Of a stretch of 64,000 nucleotides of DNA, positions 33,382-44,370 are shown piece by piece. Position numbers and translations under genes: made by a program. Source of the DNA: Agarophyton chilense (taxonomy: Eukaryota; Rhodophyta; Florideophyceae; Gracilariales; Gracilariaceae); contig JARGXX010000132.1 of assembly GCA_030374765.1 (NCBI GenBank), forward strand, positions 84,501-148,500, read 5' to 3'. The stretch's first letter is position 1; every line of letters starts with the position of its first letter. The notes below the pieces were generated by a model. That model ran no database searches, was not told the origin of the DNA, and saw only the letters and a program-made list of their open reading frames with translations.

Positions 33382-33763
33382 CTGATTGGTAGTTGAAAGC
33401 GTTGATTGTATCATGCAATCTTTTCATGCTTCACTAATAACTTGGCTCTGCTCTAACTGGTTGTCTGATTGGTGTAGTATCGGTGTAGTTTTGTCTTGAG
33501 CGCAACAGCCGCTGCAAGACATATAACTCATAGCACGTCGAAAGAAGTTATCGGGCTAATCTATTTAAGTTTCAAAGCATTGTTTATACGACGTCTGTTA
33601 CCATTTTGTACCCTACGATCTGCGAAACCCCCTACTTCCGCTCCCTTGTCTTGTTCATAAGTGTAAATAATCCTAGTATGACCCAAGAGCTATCCGCGTG
33701 ATAGCCACCATCCGTACACATTCTTTGCCAAGGAACCCGCGCAGTTCGAAGCAACTCTAAAAA
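33382..33763. other. Spacer between convergent genes
   Basis: Shared 3' region of the SNARE gene and the minus-strand gene. No other feature seen. Confidence 0.5.
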
Positions 33764-35638
33764 TTATCGATTATTTCCGGTTTCGAGCTCACTTAGACCT
33801 TTCTCAAGTCTCTGATAAAAATCCCACAATGATGCAAAGTTTGTTTTCATTCCATCTGCTCTGCTCTGTCTAATATTGATTGCGCATGAGGGTTCCTCCC
33901 CTCCAAGAGTTCGAACAAACAGCGAAGCCCTCACATAGTAGCCTATTTCCCGATCATCTGCTTCAACTTTAATTTTTTTGCCCGTGTTCTTCACGAACAC
34001 TCTGCAGCCCATCTTTTTCCTACACACGTAGCATACCTTGCACACGACTTCATCGATTGTTCCTACAATCAGCATATCTGTGTTATTGAGCTCTGGGATA
34101 TCGGTGGCTGATCTTCTTGCAACAACATTCTTGGCCTTTTTAAAACTTGAGCCAAGTCTGTTAACCAACCCAGAAGAGCTTCCATTCTCGGAAAACTTTG
34201 AAGAACTACTGCTTTGAACTTCTTGATAAATATAACCTAACGAGGCTTTGTCGGTCAGAAAAGTGCCGTCATCATTTTCTTCCTTCTGAATGCTGGAATT
34301 GGGTACACCTCTATCACTTTCAGAACTGGAATATTGAAAAAGGGTGGATGGTCTCCTTGTCATCACATCATCTTCCTCGCTGAATGCGGCGGGGTTGAGA
34401 GATTTTGGGATTGGGCTTTCTCGAAGAAAGACTGTTTTGCGGTCCCCCAACAACTCCTCACGACTCATGATCTTCCCGGTCTCTGCTTTCCGAATTCCAT
34501 TGACATTAGTCTTATGGGTTTGAGCTCGCATTATCACACCCTTCGTCATCAGTGGAGAAATGACTTTCACTTGCTCACAGGAAGTTTCCGTTGAGTTACT
34601 ACCACCTGGGCTTGTCTTCGGTTTCTCTTCTGCTTTTACATTTGATATGTTATATTCTTCCTTAGATCTGCTTGTCGATCTCGGAGACAATTCCTCAGAC
34701 TGAGATAGTCTTGAAAGATTGATCAACGTCCTTCTCCTACTTCCTATCGGCCTCCGCAAGCTAGATTGTGTTGACGAATCCGAAGACGTCTTCATTGCCT
34801 TTGGTTCAGAGAGCTCATTTCGACTGAGCCTGCTCTTTCTTCCAGACTCATCCAATGCATCGGAGGACAGTCGAGGAGAGAACAGGTCGGTGTCGACGGC
34901 AAGGCCGCACGGATTGCGGTTTTTAAGTGTGCTTCGTTTTGGTGAATCCGTTCCCGCATCTGCAAACAAGTTTTTTAAACCGGAAGGAAACTTTAAACTT
35001 TTCTCACTGCTCGTGCTGACCTCGTCATCCTTCAAAAACTTAAAGGTTTCGCTTTCTTCTTCGGAAACAGATTCAACCTCTTCTTCCGGGCTTGAGCAGT
35101 ATCTGTCCACAAATGAAGTCGAAGCATGCGATTTTTTTTGCTCTGTGCCAATCTGCCGTTTGCGAACAACCGTGAGTTCTTTTGTAATGTCTTTGCTATT
35201 CGGTGTTGATAGGAATAGATTTTTTGACGAGGGAATTTCAATATCATCCACAAAAAGCTCTTGTACCGGGGAAATCTCGAGGGGAGGGGACTCTGGTGAA
35301 GCAGTCCTGGAAAAGTTTAGCTGATTCGTAGTAGAAAAAAAAGCCGTCCGTGGAGTCTTGTAGTCCTGCTCTGAGCCTCCCGTGTTTCGTTGCTTGGCAG
35401 ATTTGGAACTTTGTGCCTGGATGTTTTCGTTCTCGAGGGGCATAGGCCACGGTTTCGGACTTGTGCTATTCGAAGTTGCTCTAATGTTCCTCTGCGGTTT
35501 GGTCAGGCGGGCAAGGGTCTCCTGTCGTATTCCGCTTAGGGAACCTGCAGTACTAATTCCTCTCTCTCCGCTTGCCGTGTTTTCGGTCGGTCGTGTAGAG
35601 TTGTAAGGCTTAAATTGTGATTCATTGCTTGCTGACAT
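33764..35638 (-). CDS. Ser-rich unrecognised protein with C-terminal Cys motif (624 aa)
   Basis: Starts at MSASNESQFK (35638). About 500 residues are low-complexity, rich in Ser, Thr, Lys, Pro and Glu, with many SP and TP sites, so it is probably disordered and phosphorylated. The last roughly 110 residues look folded: NNTDMLIVGTIDEVV, then VCKVCYVCRKK with three Cys, a GCRVFVKN strand, VEADDREIGYYVRASLFVR and a helical end. The shape could suit a small zinc-binding or OB-like domain. I do not recognise the family, and do not assign a role. Confidence 0.7.
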   Translation of the reverse strand: MSASNESQFKPYNSTRPTENTASGERGISTAGSLSGIRQETLARLTKPQRNIRATSNSTSPKPWPMPLENENIQAQSSKSAKQRNTGGSEQDYKTPRTAFFSTTNQLNFSRTASPESPPLEISPVQELFVDDIEIPSSKNLFLSTPNSKDITKELTVVRKRQIGTEQKKSHASTSFVDRYCSSPEEEVESVSEEESETFKFLKDDEVSTSSEKSLKFPSGLKNLFADAGTDSPKRSTLKNRNPCGLAVDTDLFSPRLSSDALDESGRKSRLSRNELSEPKAMKTSSDSSTQSSLRRPIGSRRRTLINLSRLSQSEELSPRSTSRSKEEYNISNVKAEEKPKTSPGGSNSTETSCEQVKVISPLMTKGVIMRAQTHKTNVNGIRKAETGKIMSREELLGDRKTVFLRESPIPKSLNPAAFSEEDDVMTRRPSTLFQYSSSESDRGVPNSSIQKEENDDGTFLTDKASLGYIYQEVQSSSSSKFSENGSSSGLVNRLGSSFKKAKNVVARRSATDIPELNNTDMLIVGTIDEVVCKVCYVCRKKMGCRVFVKNTGKKIKVEADDREIGYYVRASLFVRTLGGEEPSCAINIRQSRADGMKTNFASLWDFYQRLEKGLSELETGNNR

Positions 35639-36245
35639 ATCTGCTTGCTCCCAAAGAGAAAGAAAACAGGATTGGCTGAGGCACAACGCTACAAAACGAA
35701 GGTCCCACTATTGGGTGACATGGTTGGCCATCCCAAAAGCGTGATCGTGCACGTGGGAAGTCTCCCACACGACCGACCCACTGATTGTACTAGAAATAAA
35801 GCTAATCTCTGCTTTTCCATATATATATTCGTTGAGAGTGCTTACCGGTCGCCTTTGATGAGCTCACACCCCTTCGTTTTAAATGACAACCATTGCGACC
35901 GTGAACTTGGGCGGAAAGTTTTGGAAACCATGTATACCACGTTCACACGTTCACAATGGTAACCAACAAAACCGTTGTAGACGTCCTTTCCCCCCAACCC
36001 TCAAACCATCAACGTAATCAAGTAAGATAACAAGCGCGAAGCTGCTGGCATCATCATCAGACCTAAGAGTCCCTATCCCAGCGGAGCTCGTTCTCCAAGG
36101 GAACATTCACGGAAACGCTGATTAGTTCTTCTCCAGGGCGCGTGTTGAGTGGATGTGCAAAGAAGCACCTTAACTTCGTTCTAATCTTGCTCTCAACCAA
36201 TTTTGGGGAATATTTATGGAATATCTATCACTTTTACTCACGAGC
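35639..36245. other. Intergenic, no gene seen
   Basis: Upstream region of the Ser-rich gene and 3' side of the HECT gene. A short plus ORF (35645-35962) has no motif. Confidence 0.5.
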
Positions 36246-39200
36246 TTAGCTAAGATCAAATCCAGCGTTTGAATCCAAAGCGTAACGGATTTTTTCTCGA
36301 ACCACCGAAAGCGATTTGTACTGCGGGAGTTTGAGAAGGTTCATACATGTCGAAGCCGTTGGTAGGCGGATATCTCCTTCGGCCCGATGGATACAAAAAC
36401 TAGGAACCAAGTACGAGAACCCAAGTAAAGGTGCTCTTGGCGATGACGTAACGAACTGTAGCATCTTACTCTGCTCCTCTGGGTTCAATTCCTCCATAAC
36501 CTCCCAAAACCACCTGACGACCGGAGTGTCTTCATCGTAACCTCCAGAGTAATTTGTATTTCTTCGCAAATCTTCGAGGTCAATCTGGCCAGTCTTTCCG
36601 CAGATAAGTAATTGTAACTCCTCATGTGAAAATAAGCGAATGAAATGCGAGGGAACAACTTCGGAGAAGCCTCGCAAGAACGCTTCGCTTTGCTCGCGAA
36701 TTTGGGTGTTCATACGATAGTTTGCAACTCTATGCATGTATTCGATTCTATTGGCAGCGGTTACTGGTATGTTTCTTCCGTTCTTCACAAGCTCAACTTC
36801 CTTGACTGATCCGTATGCGTTATTCGCGACCGTAAAGTTCAATCCCAAGTCTTCTACCATGGACGGATCACAACTTTTGAGAAATTTCATGTGCTTGTAT
36901 AGTTCGGGATCTAGAGAGCCGAGATCAATAGGGTAGTTAAACTGCCCGAGCATCTTCGATAGAAAAAACTTGGCTAAAGGAACGTTGACAAGCACTCCGT
37001 CAAAGACAGCTTTGCCCAAAAGACGACCAAGGAAAGCAAACTGTTGCTTGAAGTCTTCATTTCCAACTGGTGCATCTGGATTTGGGTAGAGAAGCCCGTC
37101 GGGAGTTTCCTTAAATAAACCGTACGGATATGGAGAGAACCCTATTCGCAAAACCTCATGCATAAACTCTTTAAAGACACCCCCGCCATCAATGCCTGCT
37201 TCCTCAATCCCATGCTCATCAATAAACTTTACCCGGATGGTAGACTTTAGGGTTGGTCCCAATACATTCAGTACTCGGTATGCATCTTGAAAAATGAAGT
37301 TTCTGCGCACGGATAACCGGTGAGAAGCGCTCGGAAAGAAAAATTCACCTCCATTCGCCTTTTTTCTTTCTTCAGCGATCCAATTCTGGAATATCTTCGC
37401 CCGTGATGAGAACGGAATGAGGAATGGCGCGATCCGAAGAAGCTCAGCAGCACCGCTAATCGTAGACTTTCTGCTCGTACCATACGATGCTTGCCTGATA
37501 CCGTTGATGGACGTCACGCTGGGAGCTCGCAACAGAGCTTCGGGACCTGCCTCGATGGCGTCCTGTAGAAACGAAGTGGAAGACAATGTGCCCCTTCCTG
37601 CAAGCCAGAAAAAGTCATCGGTCCGAAAAGAACGTTGTGAGTCGCATGCATAGAGCCGGGATAGCAGACGTGAAATCTCCTCAACCAGTCCTGGCTCTTC
37701 GCGCAGAATGGCCGCGTTTTGGATATCAGTTCCTCCTGGTAGAGAATAGAGAGGCCTCACGAAAATAGCAATGTACAAAAAGCCCTTCATGACAGATGCA
37801 ATGTGTCGCACTTCTTCAATAGAAAACGGCCACTCGGAATCAAACATTTCATCAGCATCTTGTATGTACAAAAGATAAGAATAAACGGTTGTAAAGACTA
37901 AAAGAACAGGAGACGTATCGGAACTTATGGTGAGCAACTCATCAGAACTGCTACTCGGGCTTTCTCCGTCTGAATACGCTTCCCGGCATGTTCGCCACAA
38001 GGACCTAAGAATATGCTCTTTCGGTCCAGACCTGGGTCGACGCCAGCAAGCTAGGGCCGTTTGGAAGCTATTTGTCATTGCGGGATGCTTTCTCAACAGA
38101 AAACTGAAGAGCTTGCAAACGTTGATGATAGCGTCTCTTCCCTGTCTGACAGCGACAGCCATTAATGCACGGACATTGTCTTCGGACACGATTTGGGTCA
38201 TGGAAACACTGAGCTTTTTGACAACTTGCTTCATTTCCAAAGCTTCGCTAGCAGCCTTTTCGTCGATTATTTCGTCCATCAGATCTTCATCATCATCATC
38301 GTCATCCACCTTGCTAGGATCAACTAGAGTAACATTCTTCGGGAGTGACGAAAGAAGCTTAGAGATAACCATTGTCAAGGAGCTCAAAGCGTCTTGATCG
38401 GAAATATTCCAGGAGCTATGCTGTGCTTGCAAAATGTTGGAGAGCATAATGGTCGATTGTCGTTCCGACAAACACTCGAGATTACCGGCATAATCCCAGT
38501 CGAATGCATGTTCAGATGGTGGATGTTCCGGGTAGGCCAATGCGTGAATGAGTCTTTTTCGCAGGCGGGAATCGATGGCAAGAGGGTATACTCGCAAGAA
38601 GGATGAGATGCAAAGCGAAGAAATGGCGAATTGTCTATACAGTAAGTTGGATACATTTGACGGTACATTCGATTGGGACAGCAACGTGAGCAGTGCATCG
38701 GTGAGATGAGTAAGAGATGTGAAAAGTGGTTGCGGTACAGGCAGACTTGCGAAGGATTTAAAAAGGTTAGCAATATGAACGAAGAGCGCCGACTTTGCCT
38801 GAGGTAATAAAGAGTTAGCGGTGAGTCGTCTCGTAAGAGTGAGTGCAGTAGATAACGCGCGTGTGCAAAAAGTAAGCATAGAAGAGTGGTTATTGGATTG
38901 GAGATGTTGGGAAGATGGTTGTGATTCGAGTTGATGATTGACAAGCGCAACAATAAGAACGACAGCATCGACAATCATACGCTCTGGCATGGAACTCAAG
39001 CGTTGCGGAACATGATCGGTATGCAACGCATCGGCGAGCAGTGAAACAAAACGCGGAAGGAAGGTTCTGACCGCAACTCGACGCGAGAGCAACGCCAGGC
39101 GCGCAGAAGTGCAATTCGGCTGTTCGGCAAGCAATCCGGCCACAAGCAAGAGCGAGGAAAGAGAAGCTCGGGTATCACATGCGGTTCGGGGATGTGTAGC

Positions 39201-39401
39201 GAGCTGTTCCGCAGCCAGATTCAAGGCATGTCGAGCACGATAAGCGGACTGGATGCTAGTTGCAGCAGCATGTTGAGCACGGAGATGAGCGCGTTGCAAA
39301 CGGGCCTTCTTGGCCTCTGCAACGAGCTGCTGGGAGGTGGCGGAACGCGTGGAGGAACCTCTGAGAGCGATCCTTGTCCGTGGGCGGTCGAAGAACTGCA
39401 T
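36246..39401 (-). CDS. HECT-type E3 ubiquitin ligase, UBE3C/HUL5-like (1051 aa)
   Basis: The N terminus FFDRPRTRIALRG and an IQ motif near residues 47-60 (AATSIQSAYRARH) match the UBE3B/UBE3C/Hul5/UPL6 group. The middle is a long helical region with an acidic run DDDDDDED. The HECT domain spans about residues 690-1051, including FIDEHGIEEAGIDGGGVFKE and the catalytic Cys1019 in LPTASTCMNLLKLP. The final residues after the Cys are the normal length for the family. UBE3C-type ligases extend ubiquitin chains on proteasome-bound substrates. No frame break or intron is seen. The gene is head to head with the aldolase gene. Confidence 0.92.
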   Translation of the reverse strand: MQFFDRPRTRIALRGSSTRSATSQQLVAEAKKARLQRAHLRAQHAAATSIQSAYRARHALNLAAEQLATHPRTACDTRASLSSLLLVAGLLAEQPNCTSARLALLSRRVAVRTFLPRFVSLLADALHTDHVPQRLSSMPERMIVDAVVLIVALVNHQLESQPSSQHLQSNNHSSMLTFCTRALSTALTLTRRLTANSLLPQAKSALFVHIANLFKSFASLPVPQPLFTSLTHLTDALLTLLSQSNVPSNVSNLLYRQFAISSLCISSFLRVYPLAIDSRLRKRLIHALAYPEHPPSEHAFDWDYAGNLECLSERQSTIMLSNILQAQHSSWNISDQDALSSLTMVISKLLSSLPKNVTLVDPSKVDDDDDDEDLMDEIIDEKAASEALEMKQVVKKLSVSMTQIVSEDNVRALMAVAVRQGRDAIINVCKLFSFLLRKHPAMTNSFQTALACWRRPRSGPKEHILRSLWRTCREAYSDGESPSSSSDELLTISSDTSPVLLVFTTVYSYLLYIQDADEMFDSEWPFSIEEVRHIASVMKGFLYIAIFVRPLYSLPGGTDIQNAAILREEPGLVEEISRLLSRLYACDSQRSFRTDDFFWLAGRGTLSSTSFLQDAIEAGPEALLRAPSVTSINGIRQASYGTSRKSTISGAAELLRIAPFLIPFSSRAKIFQNWIAEERKKANGGEFFFPSASHRLSVRRNFIFQDAYRVLNVLGPTLKSTIRVKFIDEHGIEEAGIDGGGVFKEFMHEVLRIGFSPYPYGLFKETPDGLLYPNPDAPVGNEDFKQQFAFLGRLLGKAVFDGVLVNVPLAKFFLSKMLGQFNYPIDLGSLDPELYKHMKFLKSCDPSMVEDLGLNFTVANNAYGSVKEVELVKNGRNIPVTAANRIEYMHRVANYRMNTQIREQSEAFLRGFSEVVPSHFIRLFSHEELQLLICGKTGQIDLEDLRRNTNYSGGYDEDTPVVRWFWEVMEELNPEEQSKMLQFVTSSPRAPLLGFSYLVPSFCIHRAEGDIRLPTASTCMNLLKLPQYKSLSVVREKIRYALDSNAGFDLS

Positions 39402-40536
39402 GAGCGTAACGCTTCGAGAAAGGGTTTACTAAGGATTGCTGATTGAATACAACGATTTCGACAATGGCGAAAAAGAAACGACGCACGGTAGGGGGTACGG
39501 AGCAGCAGAAGAGGACGTTGAACGGGTGTGGGAGGCAATTGTAGCACTATAGTGACGGTTGTAGAAGGTAGAAACAAGCAAGCTTGGTCGACATGCAAGT
39601 TTGGTCGGAGAGCGCAACTTCTGGAAGACTGGAGCCACAACTTAGGACGGTGCGGGCGTGGAGCGTTGCATGGCACAAATGCGGCACGAGCATGCCCTGC
39701 GTGTGTCGCTGTTATACGTGTTGTACGTGGCATGGGCTCCAGGTTATTCGATGCCGTTGTAGCCGTGTGTAGCGCTGGGTGCCGCAATCCGTGGCCCGGG
39801 GACCCGGAATCGATGGACGAAGAGTAAGGTGGAGTTTCGATGCCTCCGGCAACAGCGACCATCACAAGATGATCATGTGATGGCTGCCTACCAGCTCTAC
39901 CATCTTCCAACTCTCTACGATAGCTGAATCGCCCGGAACAGCGACAGATTTATACAACGCTTCCGGCCAAATGCTGCCCAGAACGAATAGCTACGGCGGT
40001 GTACTCTGCTAATTGGTGCATTCTCGTTACCTGTACTACAAAAGCACCCATAGGCACCAAGGATATCGTGGCATCCCTTTGTAAGTTACTGGGCGAAGGG
40101 TTAGGAGACAGTATGGTCATCCGAGGGTACAAGTGCAAGAGTCATGATTGTGGGGGGAAGGGGGTAGTAATGGATTGCTAACACCTTCCTCATGCCCCGT
40201 TGAGGGATGATCCAAAATTTCTGCGCATTAAGTACAACAACGGCGGTGCGATGGAGATCTCGCTGTTGTTACTGGACACAGGGGATGGGAAGCCTTGTCG
40301 CACCGAGTTGGTATGTACGACGAGCGACAGAGCACCTGGCGCGTTTCCATTGGACTAAATTACCTTTCAACCCTCAACCACCAATCTGCTGCCCCTGTGC
40401 ATCTTCGCTATCGGTCATGCCCAGCATCGCCGTTGAGCCCACCTCTTCTCCTTGCTCATCTCGCTCCATCCCCCATCGCTGCCATCACACGACGGAAGAA
40501 CCGACGCGTCCGTCCCTCATCTCGCATCACCCCACC
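39402..40536. other. Shared upstream region of HECT and aldolase genes
   Basis: 1.1 kb between two divergent genes. Overlapping short ORFs on both strands have no motifs. The aldolase frame is open for 110 codons upstream of the chosen start but looks non-coding. Confidence 0.5.
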
Positions 40537-41769
40537 ATGGCAACCTGCTTTGTCGCTGGCGTAGCCCTTGCACACACCTCTCCCCGCCCCTTGCTCACTG
40601 TGAGCTCCTTCACTCCGACCAACGTCCCGCAACTTCCTCGCCGCGCGCAGTCATGCTTTCTGCACATGACCTTTGAGGCTGGCGTTTTTGAGAGCGAGAA
40701 CCCTTTCGCCGCAGAACTGAAGGAAACAGCCAAATACATAGCTGCGCGAGGTTCCGGAATTCTGGCCAGCGATGAGTCGAACTCTACCACCGGGAAGCGT
40801 CTCGCCACCATTGGGCTGGAGAACACAGAACAAAACCGCAGACGCTGGAGAGAGTTACTTTACACTTCTGATATCGGCGATTACATCGCAGGTGCAATTA
40901 TGTTTGAAGAAACGTTGTTCCAGAACGCTGAGGATGGCACGCCGTTTGTTGACATTCTTAAATCCAAAGGTATCGTTCCGGGAATCAAGGTCGATACTGG
41001 ACTCACTGCTCTGCCGCGTACGAAGGGGGAGACGGCCACATCTGGCTTGGATGGTCTCCCTGATCGATGCAAAAATTACTATAAGCAGGGAGCCCGTTTT
41101 GCCAAGTGGCGGGCTGTCATGAGAATCTGCAAGGCAGATGGTGCTCCTTCTGATGCAGCCATCCTTGAAAATACCCACGCCCTTGCCCGTTACGCCCAGA
41201 TTTCCCAGGCGAATGGACTGGTTCCAATTGTCGAGCCAGAAGTGCTCTTGGATGGTGATCACTCCATCGAGGAAACAGCGTACTACACTGAACGTGTTCT
41301 CAGTTTCACTTTCCGCGCCTTGAATGAGTATGATGTGTGTCTGGAAGGCTCGCTTCTTAAACCTAACATGGTCAATCCTGGAACAGATAGTACTAAACAA
41401 TGTGATGCTGAAACTGTTGCCAAATACACTTTGCAGACCATGATGAGAGGTGTGTCGCCAGCCATGCCGGGTATTCATTTCTTGTCTGGAGGCATGAGTG
41501 ATCAAGAAGCGACTGAAAACTTAAATTTGCTCAATACTATTCCAGGGTCAGAAAAGGCTCCGTGGAGTCTCAACTTTTCGTACGGTCGTGCGTTGCAGAT
41601 GGCGGTGTTGAAGACATGGGGTGGTGATGACGCAAATAAGGAGAAAGCACAAGAGTTACTAGCCAAACTCGCGAAGGCCAATGGGGAGGCACAACTTGGT
41701 AAGTATAGTGGCCCTCACCCATCTCCGGGTGGTAAAACGAGGAACTTCCAACCGCTTCGCTTGGTTTGA
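40537..41769 (+). CDS. Class I fructose-bisphosphate aldolase, plastid-targeted (410 aa)
   Basis: Cleaves fructose 1,6-bisphosphate (and sedoheptulose bisphosphate in the Calvin cycle) to triose phosphates. ATG at 40537 in an ACCATGG context. The first 45 or so residues are Ser/Thr/Ala/Pro-rich with few acids, a typical chloroplast transit peptide. The mature part begins near NPFAAELKETAKYI. The motif GSGILASDESNSTTGKRL, the KVDTGL and KWRAV segments and the Schiff-base Lys275 in CLEGSLLKPNMV are all present. The C terminus is long compared with animal enzymes, with GPHPSPGGKTRNFQPLRLV. No intron is seen. Confidence 0.95.
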   Translation: MATCFVAGVALAHTSPRPLLTVSSFTPTNVPQLPRRAQSCFLHMTFEAGVFESENPFAAELKETAKYIAARGSGILASDESNSTTGKRLATIGLENTEQNRRRWRELLYTSDIGDYIAGAIMFEETLFQNAEDGTPFVDILKSKGIVPGIKVDTGLTALPRTKGETATSGLDGLPDRCKNYYKQGARFAKWRAVMRICKADGAPSDAAILENTHALARYAQISQANGLVPIVEPEVLLDGDHSIEETAYYTERVLSFTFRALNEYDVCLEGSLLKPNMVNPGTDSTKQCDAETVAKYTLQTMMRGVSPAMPGIHFLSGGMSDQEATENLNLLNTIPGSEKAPWSLNFSYGRALQMAVLKTWGGDDANKEKAQELLAKLAKANGEAQLGKYSGPHPSPGGKTRNFQPLRLV

Positions 41770-44370
41770 GGATGCACAATTTTGACGAAAAAGACGAGAT
41801 TGAAAGTTTGTGACTGGTTGTGATTAAACACATCTATTATGAAAAGGAGATGCGTTGCTCGTTTCACATTCGATGCTCCGTTAATGAGCTTATTGGTTAT
41901 AATTGTCTCGTGTTAAACCTTCCGTCCCTACCAAGGCCAGGAGGGGAGGACCTCCTCGTTTCTCGTTTGCTAGATCGCTACATCTTAATTGAGCGTGTTT
42001 TGACGTGGAAGAGCATCATTACTCAAAATCATCACGAGATTGATCAATAGGAGAAATTAAGGCGTTGTGCCTTCCAGCCAAGTTGGAGTACACATCCATG
42101 TGCTTTCAGCCTCATAGATTCCTGCATTGAAAAGAGAGACGGTAGTATATTGGAGGGCGGATCCAATAATGGACGCCCATGAGCATTGACGTTGTATCTA
42201 CGGTTTGCTTTGAGTGATCGTAGTGAGCCCGTCAAGCATACGTACGGCTCGGCAGTCAAAGAGGTGCAAAATGTCAAGGAAAAACTTCTTGTCGGAAGTT
42301 TGCACCAGCATGTCCTAATCCACTGAGGAGTCATTGCTAGAGCGCGGTGTTTTCCTTTAGAGAGGAGTTTTGGCGCTTTGATGGCCCAGCTGCAACCGAT
42401 GTTCCACAAAGTGTTCTTTCCGCCTGCATGTTGTGGAAGCAAACTCAATACGAGAAATCCTGTGAGACTTCTCGAAGACGTGCACACTCAGACAAACATC
42501 CTGCATACTGTACCAAGGTGCAGTAGTATTCCCATGAGTTCCACCCCCCTCCCCTTCGGTAAATGTGCTTTGCAGGATAATGTGGCTTCGGTCCTCTTCT
42601 TTCTTTGGCCCTTGTATGGATAGTATGGTAAGTTTCTGCTTTTTTCTATGCTGAGGTCAACCGTACATAGCTATGAAGCCTAGGCGCCGTTTCCAAGGTT
42701 TTGATGATTCCAAGACCTCGTTGAAGCCCCCCCTTTTAGTTCCAGATAGACAAGAGACTGTAGGTGAATCATAATGTGGCACAAAGAACAGATTAAAGAG
42801 GTTCTTTGGGGTTTCCTCCATATTGAATATATTCTTCTGCGAAGACAATCGTGTTGGGATTTCCACTAAGGCATCTTTCGGAAATAAGCGCCCAGATTCA
42901 AGGAATGGTATGAATCGATCGGTTGGCCTTCAATTCGTTACGCCGGCGAGAAAAGGAAAGATGAGATCAGGTCTCCATGGTCTTTTGAGCAGCTCAGTGT
43001 TGTAGGTAAGGGGCGCCTTGTACTGGTATGTCGCTCTCCCGATGAGCTTTGGGGAGGAGTGAGCGAAAGACGACTTGTAGGTGTGGAATCAATAGTGGAA
43101 AGGCGGTAAGCCTCGATAGCGAAATGCTCACGCAGTCGCGAACGTCTTCGAGGTCTAATGCTTTTTCTCGAGAGCAATCTAGTTGAGTGAGCCCAACACG
43201 ATTGTGGAATAACAACAAGTGGCTAGGTTATGTTGAGACTGCCGAAAAGGTTGTTGGTAATTATGAGAAGGCCTTCGCATTGTGAAATGCTGGCGTAAAC
43301 AAGCTCAACGTTTTGCAGATGTAGAAAGCAAGATGAAAAGTGGCGAAATTCTTCCTTCCCAGCTCTTCATTCCGTACGAAAATCCTCAGTAAACTTGTCT
43401 TTGTATCTAATTACTGACAGTATTCCTGTGGGAAGACCTGCTACAATTTCTCTTAGAGTTAATCGATAACATTGCATTGTGAGATATCGATCGTCCTTCT
43501 GGAGGTCGTGCGTGCCACGAGAATAAAAGCATTTACAACCAACGAATTTTTCACACCATGTCCAGCGAAGCCAGCACAACCGACACTTCGACATGATATG
43601 GAATATTAGGTTACTAAATATGTATGTAGTTTTAAACTCCTCCACATTCAATTCGCTTCTGCAGGAAGATCGGAAGAATGGTAAAGAACTGAACTTATCA
43701 ACGTAGATTGCTCATCCGTACCGATGGTGAGTTTATTGACGGGATGCTCTATAGTGAGCTGGAGAACACGACAAACATGTCAGACATTCGTATGGCTTGA
43801 AGATTGTTTTTCGACGGATATTTACAGGCATGTGACTCTTTTAGTTCGCTCTTGTGATGTTTGTTCGGTAGCAACCAATGCAATACGTTCACAAAAATAA
43901 AGAATAGTTGCATCGCCAAGAACTCTCGGTCTCGATGTCTTCGATACAGAGGTGACGCTTCATTATTCGAGTTGATGGTGGTGAGTTCTTGCATCTTGAT
44001 TCTGTTGGAATGAATTATTATGATCATTGAAGGTCGCTCGAAGTGGTACATGTGTTTAAGCCCCTCACTCTACAGCGTTCCTTTATTTTTTTGGATGCGA
44101 ACTGATCCAGAAAGAGCTTCGCCAGGTGGACTATCTTCCATTATTTAGAATTGCTCAGCATCTTGATTTTCTCGCAAGCTTTTACATATTGGAACACTTC
44201 TATAATGCAGCTTGTGAGGAGCGTGACTATTTGTTGGACTGGCAACTCATTTTGTACGTTCTTTAAACGTCCACAACCTTCTCATTGCTGCAAGGCTTTG
44301 GAAACAAATGCTAGATTCTTGCAATTATTCTTGAACACGAGATACATCCGATATTTGTATTCATTGCAGG
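41770..44370. other. 2.6-kb intergenic region, no supported gene
   Basis: Several short ORFs occur, the longest on the minus strand at 42044-42487 (147 aa) and 43367-43651 (94 aa, Cys-rich). Neither has recognisable motifs. The region is AT-leaning. A small non-coding RNA or an undetected spliced gene cannot be ruled out. Confidence 0.4.
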
